NCBI GenBank assembly: GCA_013180625.2
Contig: SNVD02002618.1
Location: 62,001-126,000 of the forward strand
DNA length: 64,000 nucleotides
Source: Boswellia sacra
Taxonomy: Eukaryota > Streptophyta > Magnoliopsida > Sapindales > Burseraceae
Reading direction: 5' to 3'
Shown: positions 43,991-54,847 of the stretch, one piece after another
Layout of the letters: each line of letters begins with the position of its first letter
Numbering within the stretch: the stretch's first letter is position 1
Program-made: the position numbers and the translations under genes
The notes under the pieces: generated by a model
Told to the model about the DNA's origin: nothing
The model's database searches: none
The model's input: the letters and a program-made list of their open reading frames with translations, nothing else

Positions 43991-45815
43991 GAAGTATCTC
44001 TATAAAGCACCATCTTTGGTGGGGAAGCTAGCACTAGTTCAATTGCCAAAATTTGACACATCATAAGAAGCTGGTGAAAGGAAGAGTAGTTACGGAATTC
44101 TTGGCCATGAATTGAATCGACGATGATGAACCATGGAAGTCCTAGATGAACATCTGGGGGTAATCTTGGTAGTAGGATGGAGGATGTTGTTTGATAGAGC
44201 TGTCAATAGAAATAGTGTTGGAATATGAGTTATTCTCGTATCACTGACTAAAGAAGTCATTCCTTTGCTAAGAAGTTGGAGTTTAGAGTCACCAACAACA
44301 TGGCTAAATAATAAGCCTATGCCTCTAGGCTTGAAATCGTGATTGTAATGGGCAATGGCAAAATAAAAGTGTTAGGAGATTTGAAGTTAGTCATCTTGCA
44401 AGCTGATGAAGATTGGGATTTAAGGGAAGGAAGGTTAAAGTCGTATCTAGAGCACATTAGATGGCTGATTGGGAGGTTCAAGTAGTGTACCTTTACCCAT
44501 CTTCCTAGAAATGAGAATCAGTGGCCGACACTTTAGCTTCTTTGGCCTCAGTTTGGGTGGATGCCCAAGAGCTGTGGTAAGGCCAATAGTGATATTAAGC
44601 ATGGGGTCCTTACTACATAGAAGCCCATGTAATTGAAGTCGAAGTGTATGAGAAGCCATGGTTTTATGATCTGAAGAGATACTTAGAAGATAAAATTTTG
44701 CTAGATGGGACAAACGAGAAAAATAAGGCTGTACTATGAAGGTTTGTTGAACAAGTTACTTATCATCAATGAGTGATGTACAAGAGAATGCCAGAAAGGA
44801 TACAATTGAGGTGTGTCAATGAGAAAGAAGCTAGAAGGCTTATAGAGGAAATCCATAGTAGTGTATGTAGGCCACATATGAATGGGCTAATGCTTGTGAA
44901 GAAGATAATAAAGCAGGGCTTTCATTGGTTAATCATGGAAATGGATTGTGTCTAATTTATGAAGAGGCGTCACCAGTGCTATATCAATGAAAATTTGATT
45001 CACCAACCATCCTTGGAGCTACAAGGAATGATAACGCTGTGGCCTTTTGCTGCATAGGGCATTGACATCATAGGTTAAATAAGGCTGTTGACTCCTAATG
45101 GGCATCGATATGTGGTGGTGGAGATTGACTACTTCACCAAGTGGATAGAAGGTAAGTCTTACAATAAACTAGGGGCAAAGTAGAAGGCGAAGTTCATCGA
45201 GAAGAATATCATATGCAGATTTGGTGTGCCATATCACTGATAACGGGGTTTATTTCCAGGCTGAGTCTAAGGCCTTGTTCAAGAAATATAGGATTGAGCA
45301 ATATAAGTCGTCTCCTTACCAACCACAAGCAAATGGAGCAGTAGAAGTGGCCAGTAAGAACATCGAAAAGATGTTGGCCTAGACGGTGCAGACATACAAA
45401 GATTAGTTTATGTTTCAAAAATAATCCTACCAATTAAGATAGAAATGAAATCATTAAGGGTTCCAATTGAGGCAAAAATTCCTAAAGAGGAGTGGGTCCA
45501 AAATAGATGTGAGCAGTTGGCCTTGATTGATGAGAAAAGAATAAAGGCCAGATATCATATGCAACTATACCATAAGCAGGTTGCTTGAGCCTTTAACAAG
45601 AGAATAAGGACAAGAAGGTTTAAAGAAGGGGAATTGGTCCTTAAACAAGCTAGGCCAGTGGTGTTTGATTTGAAAAGGAAGTTCAAGCCCAACTGGGAAG
45701 ACCCATTTATTGTGACAAAGGTCATGTTTGACAGAGTTGTCTCTTATCAGACATGGAAGGAAATAAGTTCACTGAACCCATCAACATGGATAGGCTAAAG
45801 AGATACTATGTGTAG
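43991..45815 (+). pseudogene. Second RNase H and integrase of Tat unit F
   Basis: The second RNase H is at about 44160-44575 (GWRMLFDRAVNRNSVG, KVLGDLKLVILQADED) with shifts. The integrase zinc region is at 44773-44950 (RLIEEIHSSVCRPHMNGLML). The core is at 45110-45260 (EIDYFTKWIEGKSYNKL, ICRFGVPYH). A deletion of about 150 bp relative to unit A lies near 45410. The C-terminus reads ALIDEKRIKARYHMQLY, KRKFKPNWEDPFIVTKVMF and INMDRLKRYYV, ending at 45815. Confidence 0.75.
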
Positions 45816-46589
45816 AAGTGAGAATAAAAGAAAAGAGTATGAGAGGAAAAATAATTAGTCAGAAAACTAGAAATGGCTGATTAATGATAAGAGTTGTCTC
45901 ATTGCTTATCTATCGTTCGGAGAATAAATGATTGTACTTCTATTAATGAAATAAAGTTGCTTGGAAACAAATATGCTTTTGAAATGTCTTACTATTTTGC
46001 ATGATAACAAAAGAAAAGCATCTAAATCTAAGCTAACATTGAAACTATCAATATCGCCTTTGTTTATTCACCAGAATATAAATAGGTTCACCGTATCACT
46101 CACGGCACTGTCTGAATCAAACAGTCAGATCAGGAATGGAAGCTTGAAGGTTTACCCAACTCTTGTATCGATCATCCATCTCAAAGTCAGAATCATGGAA
46201 CAGATTCCTCTCAATGGTTCGATGCGGCCAAGAGTCTCTCATACGCTTTAGATAGTGAACAAATAGTCTCCATCGAAAGCAATCGGTGAGTCCACGATCC
46301 TCTGCTTAATTCTATACTATCGATGTAGTCTAGCAAGATCACAGAATGAACTATGAGTGAAACCTTCCAAAGGCACGCATACAATGTAGGTCTCGACTGT
46401 CATGTGATCCAACCTCTATTATGGATAGTTCTAACAAATCTGAGCATCTGGAATGGCTTAAAGCCAGTCAACCCAAGAAGAATGTCTCTTAAGTCTCCTT
46501 ATTGTCTAAAGTTGAGGGCTATAAGAGGAGATATCTCCCTCAGGCATTGCTAGAATAGACAGCCTCTCTTGTAACCAAATATGAAAAAA

Positions 46590-46955
46590 GAAAAAAAAAG
46601 TCCATTGGGTTGAAAAGCCCAAAAGAGTGGCCCAGGCAAAAGTTAGGGCAAGCTCATTGTGTTGAAAACCCAAAAGGATGGTTTAGGAAAAAATTAGAGC
46701 ATGAAAAAAGAAAAAAAGAAGAACAAAAAAATAATAAAGAAGAAGCCCATTGAGTTGAAAACCTGAAAAGTGCCACCCGGGCAAAAGTTAGGGCAAGCTT
46801 AGTAAGTCAAAAACTCGAAAGGCCAGCTTAGGCAAAAATTAGAGAAAGAAAAAAAAGAAAAAGAAAAAGAAAAGGAAATATAAACCCACTAAGTTGAAAA
46901 CCCAAAAGGGCGACTTAGGCAAAATAAGTTGAAAAGAAAATACCTGAAAAAGTAG
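46590..46955 (-). repeat. Degenerate minisatellite in the intron of the antisense ORF
   Basis: Five or so units built around agttgaaaacccaaaagggc followed by a variable ggcccaggcaaaagttaggg part, separated by A/G-rich spacers, near 46600, 46655, 46750, 46815 and 46890. One unit survives in unit A (about 13868-13892); unit C has lost it. Confidence 0.7.
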
Positions 46956-47465
46956 AAGACTGCCACTAAATCTCTAACTTGGATCAATCCTGATGATATC
47001 TAGTTTGATCAATGTTTCCATTAGAATTAAGGGAACTACTGTAAAACTGGGTCCCATACGAGGAATGATGGTCATAAGATTTGGGTCATCGAGACCGCTT
47101 GGTGAAACCAGTAAAAGCTATGCAAGAAGGCTAAATTGAAGAAGGCGAAGCCAACCAATGAAGTCCTATCCGTCATCTCAAGCAAAGGCATAATAAAAAA
47201 CAATATCACTCTACCACTTCAAGTGTGAATACCCTGGGTAGAAATCGAACAGTTAAAGAAATGGGAAAGGTTAAATATAGATGGTGTCATAATGATGGGT
47301 AGAATGATGCTCTCAGAACTTGATGAATGACAGCCAAGTGTGGCAGAGAATTCCTTAGACGGGGGCAAAAGCTCTTGTCTATTGCAGTGGAAGAGGTAAT
47401 CATGTGAATCCTAGAAGGTTTTATAGTCCTTGAGAAATGGGATGTCAAGCTTCATATGTCGAAAG

Positions 47466-48641
47466 TAGGGGTGCACACGGGTCAGGTCGGGTCAGGTCAG
47501 GTTTTATCAAATCCGACCCAACTCGATCATGCATTGGGTTAAGAAAATTACACCCGATTGGTCAGGTTTTAAAAAAAATTTCCATGTAAAAAATAAACTG
47601 CCAATTCAAATAAACAAAATTATCAATGTAAAGTAGAACTATTTTTGGTAAGACTCAAATCATCAAAGCAACAAAATATAATTACAATTAATCAGGCAAG
47701 AAACACTAACAAATCCACGAATGGAGTTTCTCCCTTCACTTCTTTCTTTATTATTTAAATAATAATTATAATCTGTAACTATTTAGTACATCAACCAGCG
47801 TACAAGCTCTAAAAATCAAGTTGTGTCACAATCTGAGCAATTAAACCAAAACCAATAACGTAAAATTACATAAATCTCCCCATCTTCCAGACTTGTCCAT
47901 GCTTGGTAGTCTCACCGATCCTCCAAAGTATCCAAATTATTAGCTTTCCTTTGTTCTATTCTTGGATTTCTAATAAATCAACTTTGCAAATTGACTAAAT
48001 GTAGCCCAGGGTGCTAACGGCTAAAATATGTGAGAAAAAATAAAATAATGGATTAAAGAGTAGAGGTAAGGATTGTTACCTGGTCTAGCCGCAGCTCCGT
48101 AAACCCGGCTTTCGTGGAGAAGAGTTTTCATGATTTTGTATGAATGACATTAAACTAATCCTCGAGTATATAAAAAGCATCAAATTTAAATTAAAGGTTT
48201 ACTTTAATTTGGAACTCGTGATGGGGAATATTAAAGGCTGGAGTGGGATGAGCGAGGCATGGAGGCGTGACGAGTGGAGCGGCTGGAGTCGTGGAGGAGC
48301 AACGGTTGTTGAAGGAGGAGATGTTAACGAATGAGGTTCAATTAGGTTTAGGGTTGAATTGAGGAGATAATGTACTTTTATATCATTGGTTTGATGTGGC
48401 AAAGTCCACAATAATATTATGATTTCACTTATAGCAGATTGACACATGGTAGTTTGCAAATTTTTTAAAAAATAGTCGGGTTAGGTTCTTCACGGGTTGA
48501 AACAAAAAAACCAGATCCCAAATAAACCCGATATCTTAAACCCGATTTCGGGTTTTTTTCAAAGCAACCCCGATCATGACCCGATCAACCTAATCAAACC
48601 CGATCGGGTCGGATCGGGTCGGATTATTTTGCACACCCCTA
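47466..48641. mobile_element. Non-autonomous hAT-like transposon, 1176 bp
   Basis: Ends TAGGGGTGCACACGG and (inverted) TAGGGGTGTGCAAAA, with a perfect 8-bp target duplication gtcgaaag (47458-47465 and 48642-48649). Both subterminal regions are packed with ggtc/gacc-type motifs (cgggtcaggtcgggtcagg; cgatcgggtcggatcggg). No transposase is visible. A GC-richer core at 48230-48330 could be captured DNA. The 8-bp duplication and terminal bases fit the hAT superfamily. Confidence 0.9.
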
Positions 48642-48750
48642 GTCGAAAGTACTTCAAATTCAAAAGAATACTAGATTCAAGCCACTTCCCGTTATTCTCC
48701 TTTAGAAACTTCAAGAAAGGCTGAAGAACCTTAAGAATGGCCTTAGACAT

Positions 48751-49116
48751 GTTAGAAAACATAAGAAGAGGCGTTGGAAGGTGTGAAAAGAAGTAGAAAG
48801 GAAAAAAAGAAGGCCGATGGTGATACTCATCACTTATCATCACCATTATTATCAACATCAATTGAAGAAGCAGTAACCTGAGCCTAAAGATGGTCAATCT
48901 CTTGCTCTAGAAACTCGATTTGTTGGCGAACCATCTAGTCTAAGCAAGAAGAATATAGTTAGAAAAGATTATTAAGATATACATGAAACATAAAATATCT
49001 TCGTGAAGGAAGCACGATCCAAAATAGAGCCTAGTCTAGAAGTAACTGAGTTTTGCAAAAATCACAATGCAGTATGAAATACTGAGGGTAGTTGCAAAGG
49101 AAGAAGGCCTAATACC
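48751..49116 (+). other. 3' non-coding region of Tat unit F
   Basis: Sequence between the antisense ORF start and LTR4; I see no gene, only a few GAAG-rich runs. No clear polypurine tract directly precedes LTR4. Confidence 0.55.
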
Positions 49117-50661
49117 TATAGACACTAGATCTTTTAGGCTCGAGGATGAAAAGAAGATGATTGTTGAGCAAAAAAAAAAAAAAAAGGATCAAAATGCCCT
49201 TGGGAGCCAAGAAGAGATGGGTGAAAAGAAGTTGGTGAAGAGCCTGAAAAACTGATATATGACTTTGAAAAATCAACATAAATTGATCCGATAGAAATCT
49301 GGTGATGAATCATATACTGTTGTGAATCTACGGATGTCTAGTTTTCATAGAAATTTACAGATCAGTAATCAGAGTTGAATTCCAAAAGTTATACGTGATC
49401 GAAGGAACAAAGGTTTGAAGGAATTACATCCAAGGATGATAAAAAAGGAAGGGACCGAAAGCAAATTAGTCGGTCGACCATCACACAGCTACCTGATTGT
49501 CCAAGACACTTGGCTATTGGCCAGTGGCCAGGCATCCATCAAATGGTCACTCAGCTGTCTGAAGATGGCCGTCCGACCCTTTTTGGTTTATTTTGAAAAG
49601 TTATCTTGAAAAACTTCCTTTTTCATCTTCACCCCTCCCTTATATAAACCCTCCCCTCCTCACTTTACAAGACACACTGATTATTGAATACAATCATCTC
49701 TTTTGCCTCTCTTGAATACATGCTCAAGAATTTGAGAAGTCTTCTCCAATATAAATTTTTTAGGCATTCTATTGCTCGAAACTCGTAAAGGGTACGTCTT
49801 GAGAGCAGAATTCTCTCCTCTCTCCTATTTTCTCTTTTATTTTTCTTGCTTCGAAAAAGCATGTTTAAGGTTATTATGAATTGTTCTAACCTAATTTGTT
49901 TTGCAAGATGGATAAGCGTGTTGAGGTAAGTCAGTAATCCTTCCTTTTTTATAATCATGTTTAGGAATTTATTTTTTTGCGAATGCTTAGAATCATGACT
50001 AGGAGAACATGTGTAGAATCATGCTTGAAAGCAAATGATTAGAATCATGATAGGAAAACTTATTTGCTTTGATGAATGCTTAGAAATAGCATAGAATAGG
50101 TAAGAATTATCCTTTTACCCTTGAATGCCATGACTGATATTGGATGTTTGAATTAGGCTATAATATGCCATGAATGCCATGAATTAGGCTAGAAATGCCA
50201 TATTTAGGCTAGAATATGCCATGAATGACATGTTAGGCTAGAAATGCCATGATGAATGATGTGAATTATACTAGAATAAACAATAAGGTAGAATTGCCAT
50301 GATAGAATTTACCAAAATCTAGGATAGAATGCCATGAGATTAAATTATGGCTTTGTTTGATTTTATTATCGATGCATGTATGAATGTTTGTTTATTAAGA
50401 AGTGTAATTGTGTAATGCCATGAAGTGGTGGTGGACTCACATTGATGGTGATGGACCATCACTTAGAATAAATATTCAAACTTACGAATGTATGGAATAT
50501 TTTATTTTATAAATGTTGTAATCCTCTTCCCTTTCCCCATATATGATGGAAATATAATCTTTTCTCCTTCCTCTTTCTTTGTATGTATATACAACTGCCA
50601 TTGATTGAATAATCACCTCAGATGCGTAACAAAGAAAACAATAGAAACGTGTGCATAAAAT
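49117..50661 (+). repeat. LTR4 of the Tat array, left part
   Basis: Starts tatagacactagatctttt. TATATAAA is at 49641-49648, the gctagaaatgccat tract at 50155-50250 and the hairpin at 50423-50464. It is interrupted at gtgcataaaa by the insertion 50662-52044 and resumes at 52045. Confidence 0.88.
50423..50464 (+). promoter_or_regulatory. Conserved stem-loop in LTR4
   Basis: AAGTGGTGG/CCATCACTT arms intact; the inner stem is reduced to CTCAC/GTGAT. Confidence 0.55.
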
Positions 50662-52044
50662 TGACACATCCGAAAAAGGATTGTCTCCCAAGTATAGGAG
50701 TGTCGAAGTAATAAACCCGGTGAGACCGGGGTCGATCCATGAGGAAAGGAATTTAAGCGCTACAAACTATAAAGTAAGCAATATGATGTGGATGATTTAA
50801 AGAGATGACAAGATAATATCAACAAATATAAATAAGGAACAAGTTTATAAACAATAAATTAGAATCATACAAGAAAAATCAACACAATAATAATGAAGGC
50901 TAAGGTTAGGGGATCCGCCCTTGATATTTCGAATAAGGATAAACAACCCATTTTAGTTATATGAATTATATTTGTTTCGTTACCAACATTTATACCACTA
51001 CTTGTAAATGGGTTCAAGCATCCAATGTGCCAATCACCATATGTCTACAAGAAATCAAGGTTCCTAACTAAACTTGTGTCAGTAAGGAAGAACAATACGA
51101 CATCTAGGAAGGATCCAAGCATTTGATGTGCCAATGATTGTCTACAATGGATCAAAACCTCCACCTTACGAGTGGTGTCAAGATGGATTAAGAAATTAAA
51201 TATAAATCATATTGAATAAACATTATAAGATTAAGATTATTAAGCACATATTAAGGGTTAGAGAATCCTTATTCTCATATCAAGGGTTTCACCCTTTCAC
51301 CTTAGCAAAAGAGAAATTAGAAGAACATTATAATAGAAAGAAAATAAAATGCAAGAAAAAGGAAATTCATTAATAACATAAACACACAAAACACAATACA
51401 AGATCCTAGCCAAAGCCAAAATGTTCCAGCCAAGGCCAAGATGCCCTAATGGGTCACAAGGCACCTCTATTTATAGATACATCCAGGGGCAAACTTGTCA
51501 AATTACAAGGACATAATTGTCAAATATTAGTTGTAAATATCTTTGACAATTGGGATCATTAGGCACCGACTTTGACCATCGATTTTGACATTGAAATATT
51601 GAGAATTTTAATCATATGTCTTCATGAAAATTGTAGATATTTCTCTCAGCTTTCTGGAACATATTGATTTTTGCACAATTTGGATGCGTATTTTGAGAGA
51701 TACGGTTCAAATGTTGAGGCTTGGTCAGACTGGGCTAAGACTGTAGATGGGTTCGCTTTAAGACCAATTTTGGTCCACTAAGAGCCCGAATTTGATGATG
51801 CTTGTGAAATGCAATCTTGTAGAAAATTGAATCAGCTTTCCAAAACATTAAGATTTGCACCATTTTGATCTATAAATAGAAACTTATGCCCATTTTATCG
51901 AACCTATAATAAAACCAAAATTAAGAGGAAGTTAATTCCAAAGATGCAAAGACTACAAGTATGCTTAAGTTGAGGAATTTAATGACACTATTAATGCAAT
52001 ATGATGAACCAAGCTCTTATTAAATATACATATTTAGGTGTTCA
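50662..52044 (-). mobile_element. Solo-LTR-like insertion, reverse orientation, 1383 bp
   Basis: Ends tgacacatcc and ggtgttca, so the termini are TG...CA with short inverted ends. taaaa occurs on both sides (50656-50660 and 52045-52049), although one extra t lies before the left end. A TATA box is seen on the minus strand (TATAAATAGAGGTGCC, around 51465-51480), which gives the orientation. No coding sequence. It resembles 2571-3953 in its 50662-50760 part (aagtaataaa...ggtgag...gatccatgagg). Confidence 0.7.
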
Positions 52045-52369
52045 TAAAAAATGAACAATGCTAAGTAGAGTAAGTAACAATACGCGATATTTCTATTTGG
52101 TATTTTTGAAGTGGAGGCTGGATCTACATACAAGCTGGTCAAAAGACTCGTACCTAACTTCCCGAACCCATCTTTGAAGGGATTAGGATAGTTTAGGTCC
52201 TGAAGCGAGGGATCAGACTACCCCCATTCATTTCTAATTGAATAATTAGGTGATGACTCCTTTCTCCAGACATGCCCATGGCTCGTTCGTGTTTCCTTAA
52301 GTCTCGAAAGAGACTTTGACACAGTGTCGTGGTCGCAAATGCTCTGGTGGGATGAAAGCCCCGTTCACA
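52045..52369 (+). repeat. LTR4 of the Tat array, right part
   Basis: gatatttctatttggtattt through gatgaaagccccgttcaca, the family's LTR 3' end; it is followed at once by a primer-site-like sequence. Confidence 0.88.
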
Positions 52370-53557
52370 GTGGCAATTTCACTGACATAAGAGAAGTTGA
52401 TTTCGATAAGAATACCAAATCGTAATACCTCGTGTTGATATAATGAGTCCTTGCATCACTATACTTTTGCACATAATGAGCACGAAACTCCTAAACTAGT
52501 TGTGCGGCGTTGACATGTGAAGTCTTTGGCTCCATTCGACCCCTAGACGACTTATGTTGGTGGCACCACCATTGAGCACGTACCATTGAATTGGTATAAA
52601 AAGAGATCAGCCTAAAGGGGCATCTCTCGAGCGAAGGAGCTCAAACTATTGGACCCTTGAGACTCAAGCCCATATATATGACTCTAAAAATTTCTAATAG
52701 GATGAATATCCAAAACCCGTGTTGAAATGCATTTCTATGGAAGTAAATTCCCTAGGGGTGGGATTCGTGTCGTGTCGTGTCGACCCATTTAATTATTCGT
52801 GTCAAAACATGAAACCCAAACCTGACACGGTTATTAAACGTGTTACCCACGTGTTGTAATCGTGTCATATTTAATTCAAATAATTTACTTAATTGTTTAA
52901 TCTAGTTATGCATAATATATTATATTCTATGTATTTAAATCAATTAAAATTATTTTTAGAATATAAATAATTGTTAGTATAAAATATTATTTAAATCATC
53001 ATAATTTATTATTTTATAAGTTAATTTATTTTATAGTATAAAAATTTTAGTTTTATAATATATATGTTGTAAGTAGGTAATAATTTATATTATTGAATGA
53101 ATATACATATTAAGGATAGACAAAATATATTTAACTATTCGTGTCATTAAACGGGTTGGCGTGTTGAACACCTTCAACCCGAACCCGACTCATTTATTAA
53201 TCGTGTAGTGTATTCGTGTCGTGTTCGTGTCGTGTTCGCATGTCGTGTCACAAAGTCCCACGCCTAAAATTCCCCATGATTAGAATAACATCAACTCGAA
53301 ACCTCATGAAACCATTAACCAATGCCACATGTCAAGTAACCCATAAGAATAAATTGACAACATGTGCCATGAGTTAAGCTTATCATGATGTTTTCAAAAC
53401 CATGTTATGATAATCACTAAGAATCCAACATCAACATAAATGTTAGAATTGGAGAGAGAATCTCGCATTCACACATCCCATGATGATATCTTAGGAATGA
53501 AGCCTAAAATCCTAGGAAAAGAGACTCAACCTCACGTGTGTGGGAAGACTAAGGTTG
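52370..53557 (+). other. Primer-site and leader fragment of Tat unit G
   Basis: gtggcaatttcactgac after LTR4, then the leader aligned with 40280-40950 of unit F, including agtctttggctccattcg. It carries the small hAT-like element at 52753-53266. It ends at aaggtt, where the inverted LTR begins; no gag is left. Confidence 0.75.
52753..53266. mobile_element. Small hAT-like (MITE-type) transposon, 514 bp
   Basis: Ends TAGGGGTGGGATTCG and (inverted) TAGGCGTGGGACTTT, with a perfect 8-bp target duplication aaattccc (52745-52752 and 53267-53274). Subterminal arrays of cgtgt/acacg motifs are on both sides, with an AT-rich core. No ORF. It is a different family from the one at 47466 (cgtgt versus gggtc subterminal repeats) but has the same superfamily signature. 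Confidence 0.9.
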
Positions 53558-54508
53558 TGTGAATGGGGCTTTCATCCTACCAGAGCATTTGCGACCATGA
53601 CACTGTCTCAAAGCCCATTTTGAGACTTAAGGGAACACAAATGAGACATAGGCAAGTCTAGAGAAAGTAGTCGCCACCCAATTATTCAATTGGGAATGAA
53701 TGGGGAAAATCCGATCCCTCGCTTAGGGACCTAAACTACCCTCATCCCTTTAGAGATGGGTTCGAAAAGTTAGGTATGAGTCTTTCAATCTGTCCGGATA
53801 TAAATCCAACCTCCACTTGGAAAATACCAAATGGGAATAACTCATGTTGTTACTTAGTTCGCTTAAGTGATTCATTTTATACACACATTATCATTTTATC
53901 TTTTTTAAGCATGTGAGGTGATTATTCAATCAATGGCAGTTGTATATTCATACAAAGAAAAAGGGAGTAGAAAAGATTACATTTCCATCAAACATGGGGG
54001 AAGGGAAGAGGATTCCAACATTTGTTATTCAATAATAAAAATAGAACATTCCATACATTCATGTATTTGAATATTTATTCCAAGTGATGGTCCCTCACTG
54101 TAAATGTGAGTCCATTACCTATTCAAGGTACATTCATGCATTCATAAATTAATCAAATGAAATTCGAACAAAGCCATAATCTATAATCATGGCATTCTGG
54201 CCTAGATTTGATAAATTTTATCGTGGTATTTTACCTATTTCTATTCTAGCATAATTCATATCAATTTATTAAGAATAATGGCATTTCTAGCCTAAACATG
54301 GCATTTCTAGCCTAATCATGGTAATCATAGCATATTATAGCCTAATTCAAGCAATTAACATCAATCATAACATTCAAGGGTAAAATGGTAATTCTACATA
54401 TTCTATGCTATTTTCTAGCATTCATCAAAGCAAGTAAGTTTTTCTTGCATGATTCTAATCATGTGCTCTTTAGCATAATTCTCGACATGTTTTCCTAATC
54501 ATGATTCT
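53558..54508 (-). repeat. Inverted, truncated Tat-family LTR
   Basis: tgtgaatggggctttcatcc is the reverse complement of the family's LTR end. The hairpin lies inverted at about 54082-54120. The LTR is lost upstream of the aatcatgattaggaaaacat block, where LINE sequence starts. It is the only Tat-family LTR here in minus orientation. Confidence 0.85.
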
Positions 54509-54847
54509 GTTTTGTGGCCTGGTTGATAAACCGACTCGAGTTAATTGTGTTGATTTGTTGAGGCTTGATTGGTTTCATTTTGGATAGTTTAGTGCTTCAG
54601 ATTGGTTTTTTTTGGATTTGTTATTGATCTTGTGGATTTGGTTGGCTTTGCAATCCTACCTTTGGTTGAATTGACTATTTTTAAGATATTTGGTTTTGGA
54701 GTTTGATCTCGATTGAGTGCTTTGGTTGATTTGATTGTTGGTTGGATATTTGGAGTTTTGGAGTTGATTTGGGTTGATTGCTACGGGTTGGAGTTTTCCC
54801 ACTTTTTCCAACACAAATTTCCTAGCCTGCACAACACCATCCCTACC
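54509..54847 (+). other. Presumed 5' untranslated region of the LINE
   Basis: T- and G-rich (ttggttgatttgattg-like) sequence with no ORF of its own, leading to the ORF1 start. It is read as LINE leader only from its position. Confidence 0.4.

Larger units (their letters stand above)
45990..48750 (-). pseudogene. Antisense ORF of Tat unit F, interrupted by a hAT-like element
   Basis: The minus strand starts at 48750 with MSKAILKVLQPFLKFLKENN and ESSILLNLKYF. It is split by the insertion at 47466-48641, then continues RHMKLDIPFLKDYKTF and ..DSHDYLFHCNRQELLPPSKEF (47460-47290), matching unit C. The intron region (about 46573-46970) holds a minisatellite. The second exon (46572-45990) is frameshifted, and the splice acceptor reads cat instead of cag. 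This is the most decayed but longest copy, and it keeps the start and the intron that units A and C have lost in part. Confidence 0.55.

Noticed and set aside
46600..46900. A/G-rich runs as polypurine tracts of element F
   Set aside because: They lie over 2 kb from LTR4 and inside the intron-like minisatellite, so they cannot be the tract used for the 3' LTR.
48140..48459. Short ORFs on both strands in the hAT-like element as a gene
   Set aside because: No recognisable domain, no start context, and they overlap each other; noted only as possible captured DNA.
51400..51470. gccaaagccaaaatg/gccaaggccaagatg phrases as a microsatellite of interest
   Set aside because: Only two or three copies, just upstream of the minus-strand TATA box of the LTR-like insertion; too short to interpret.
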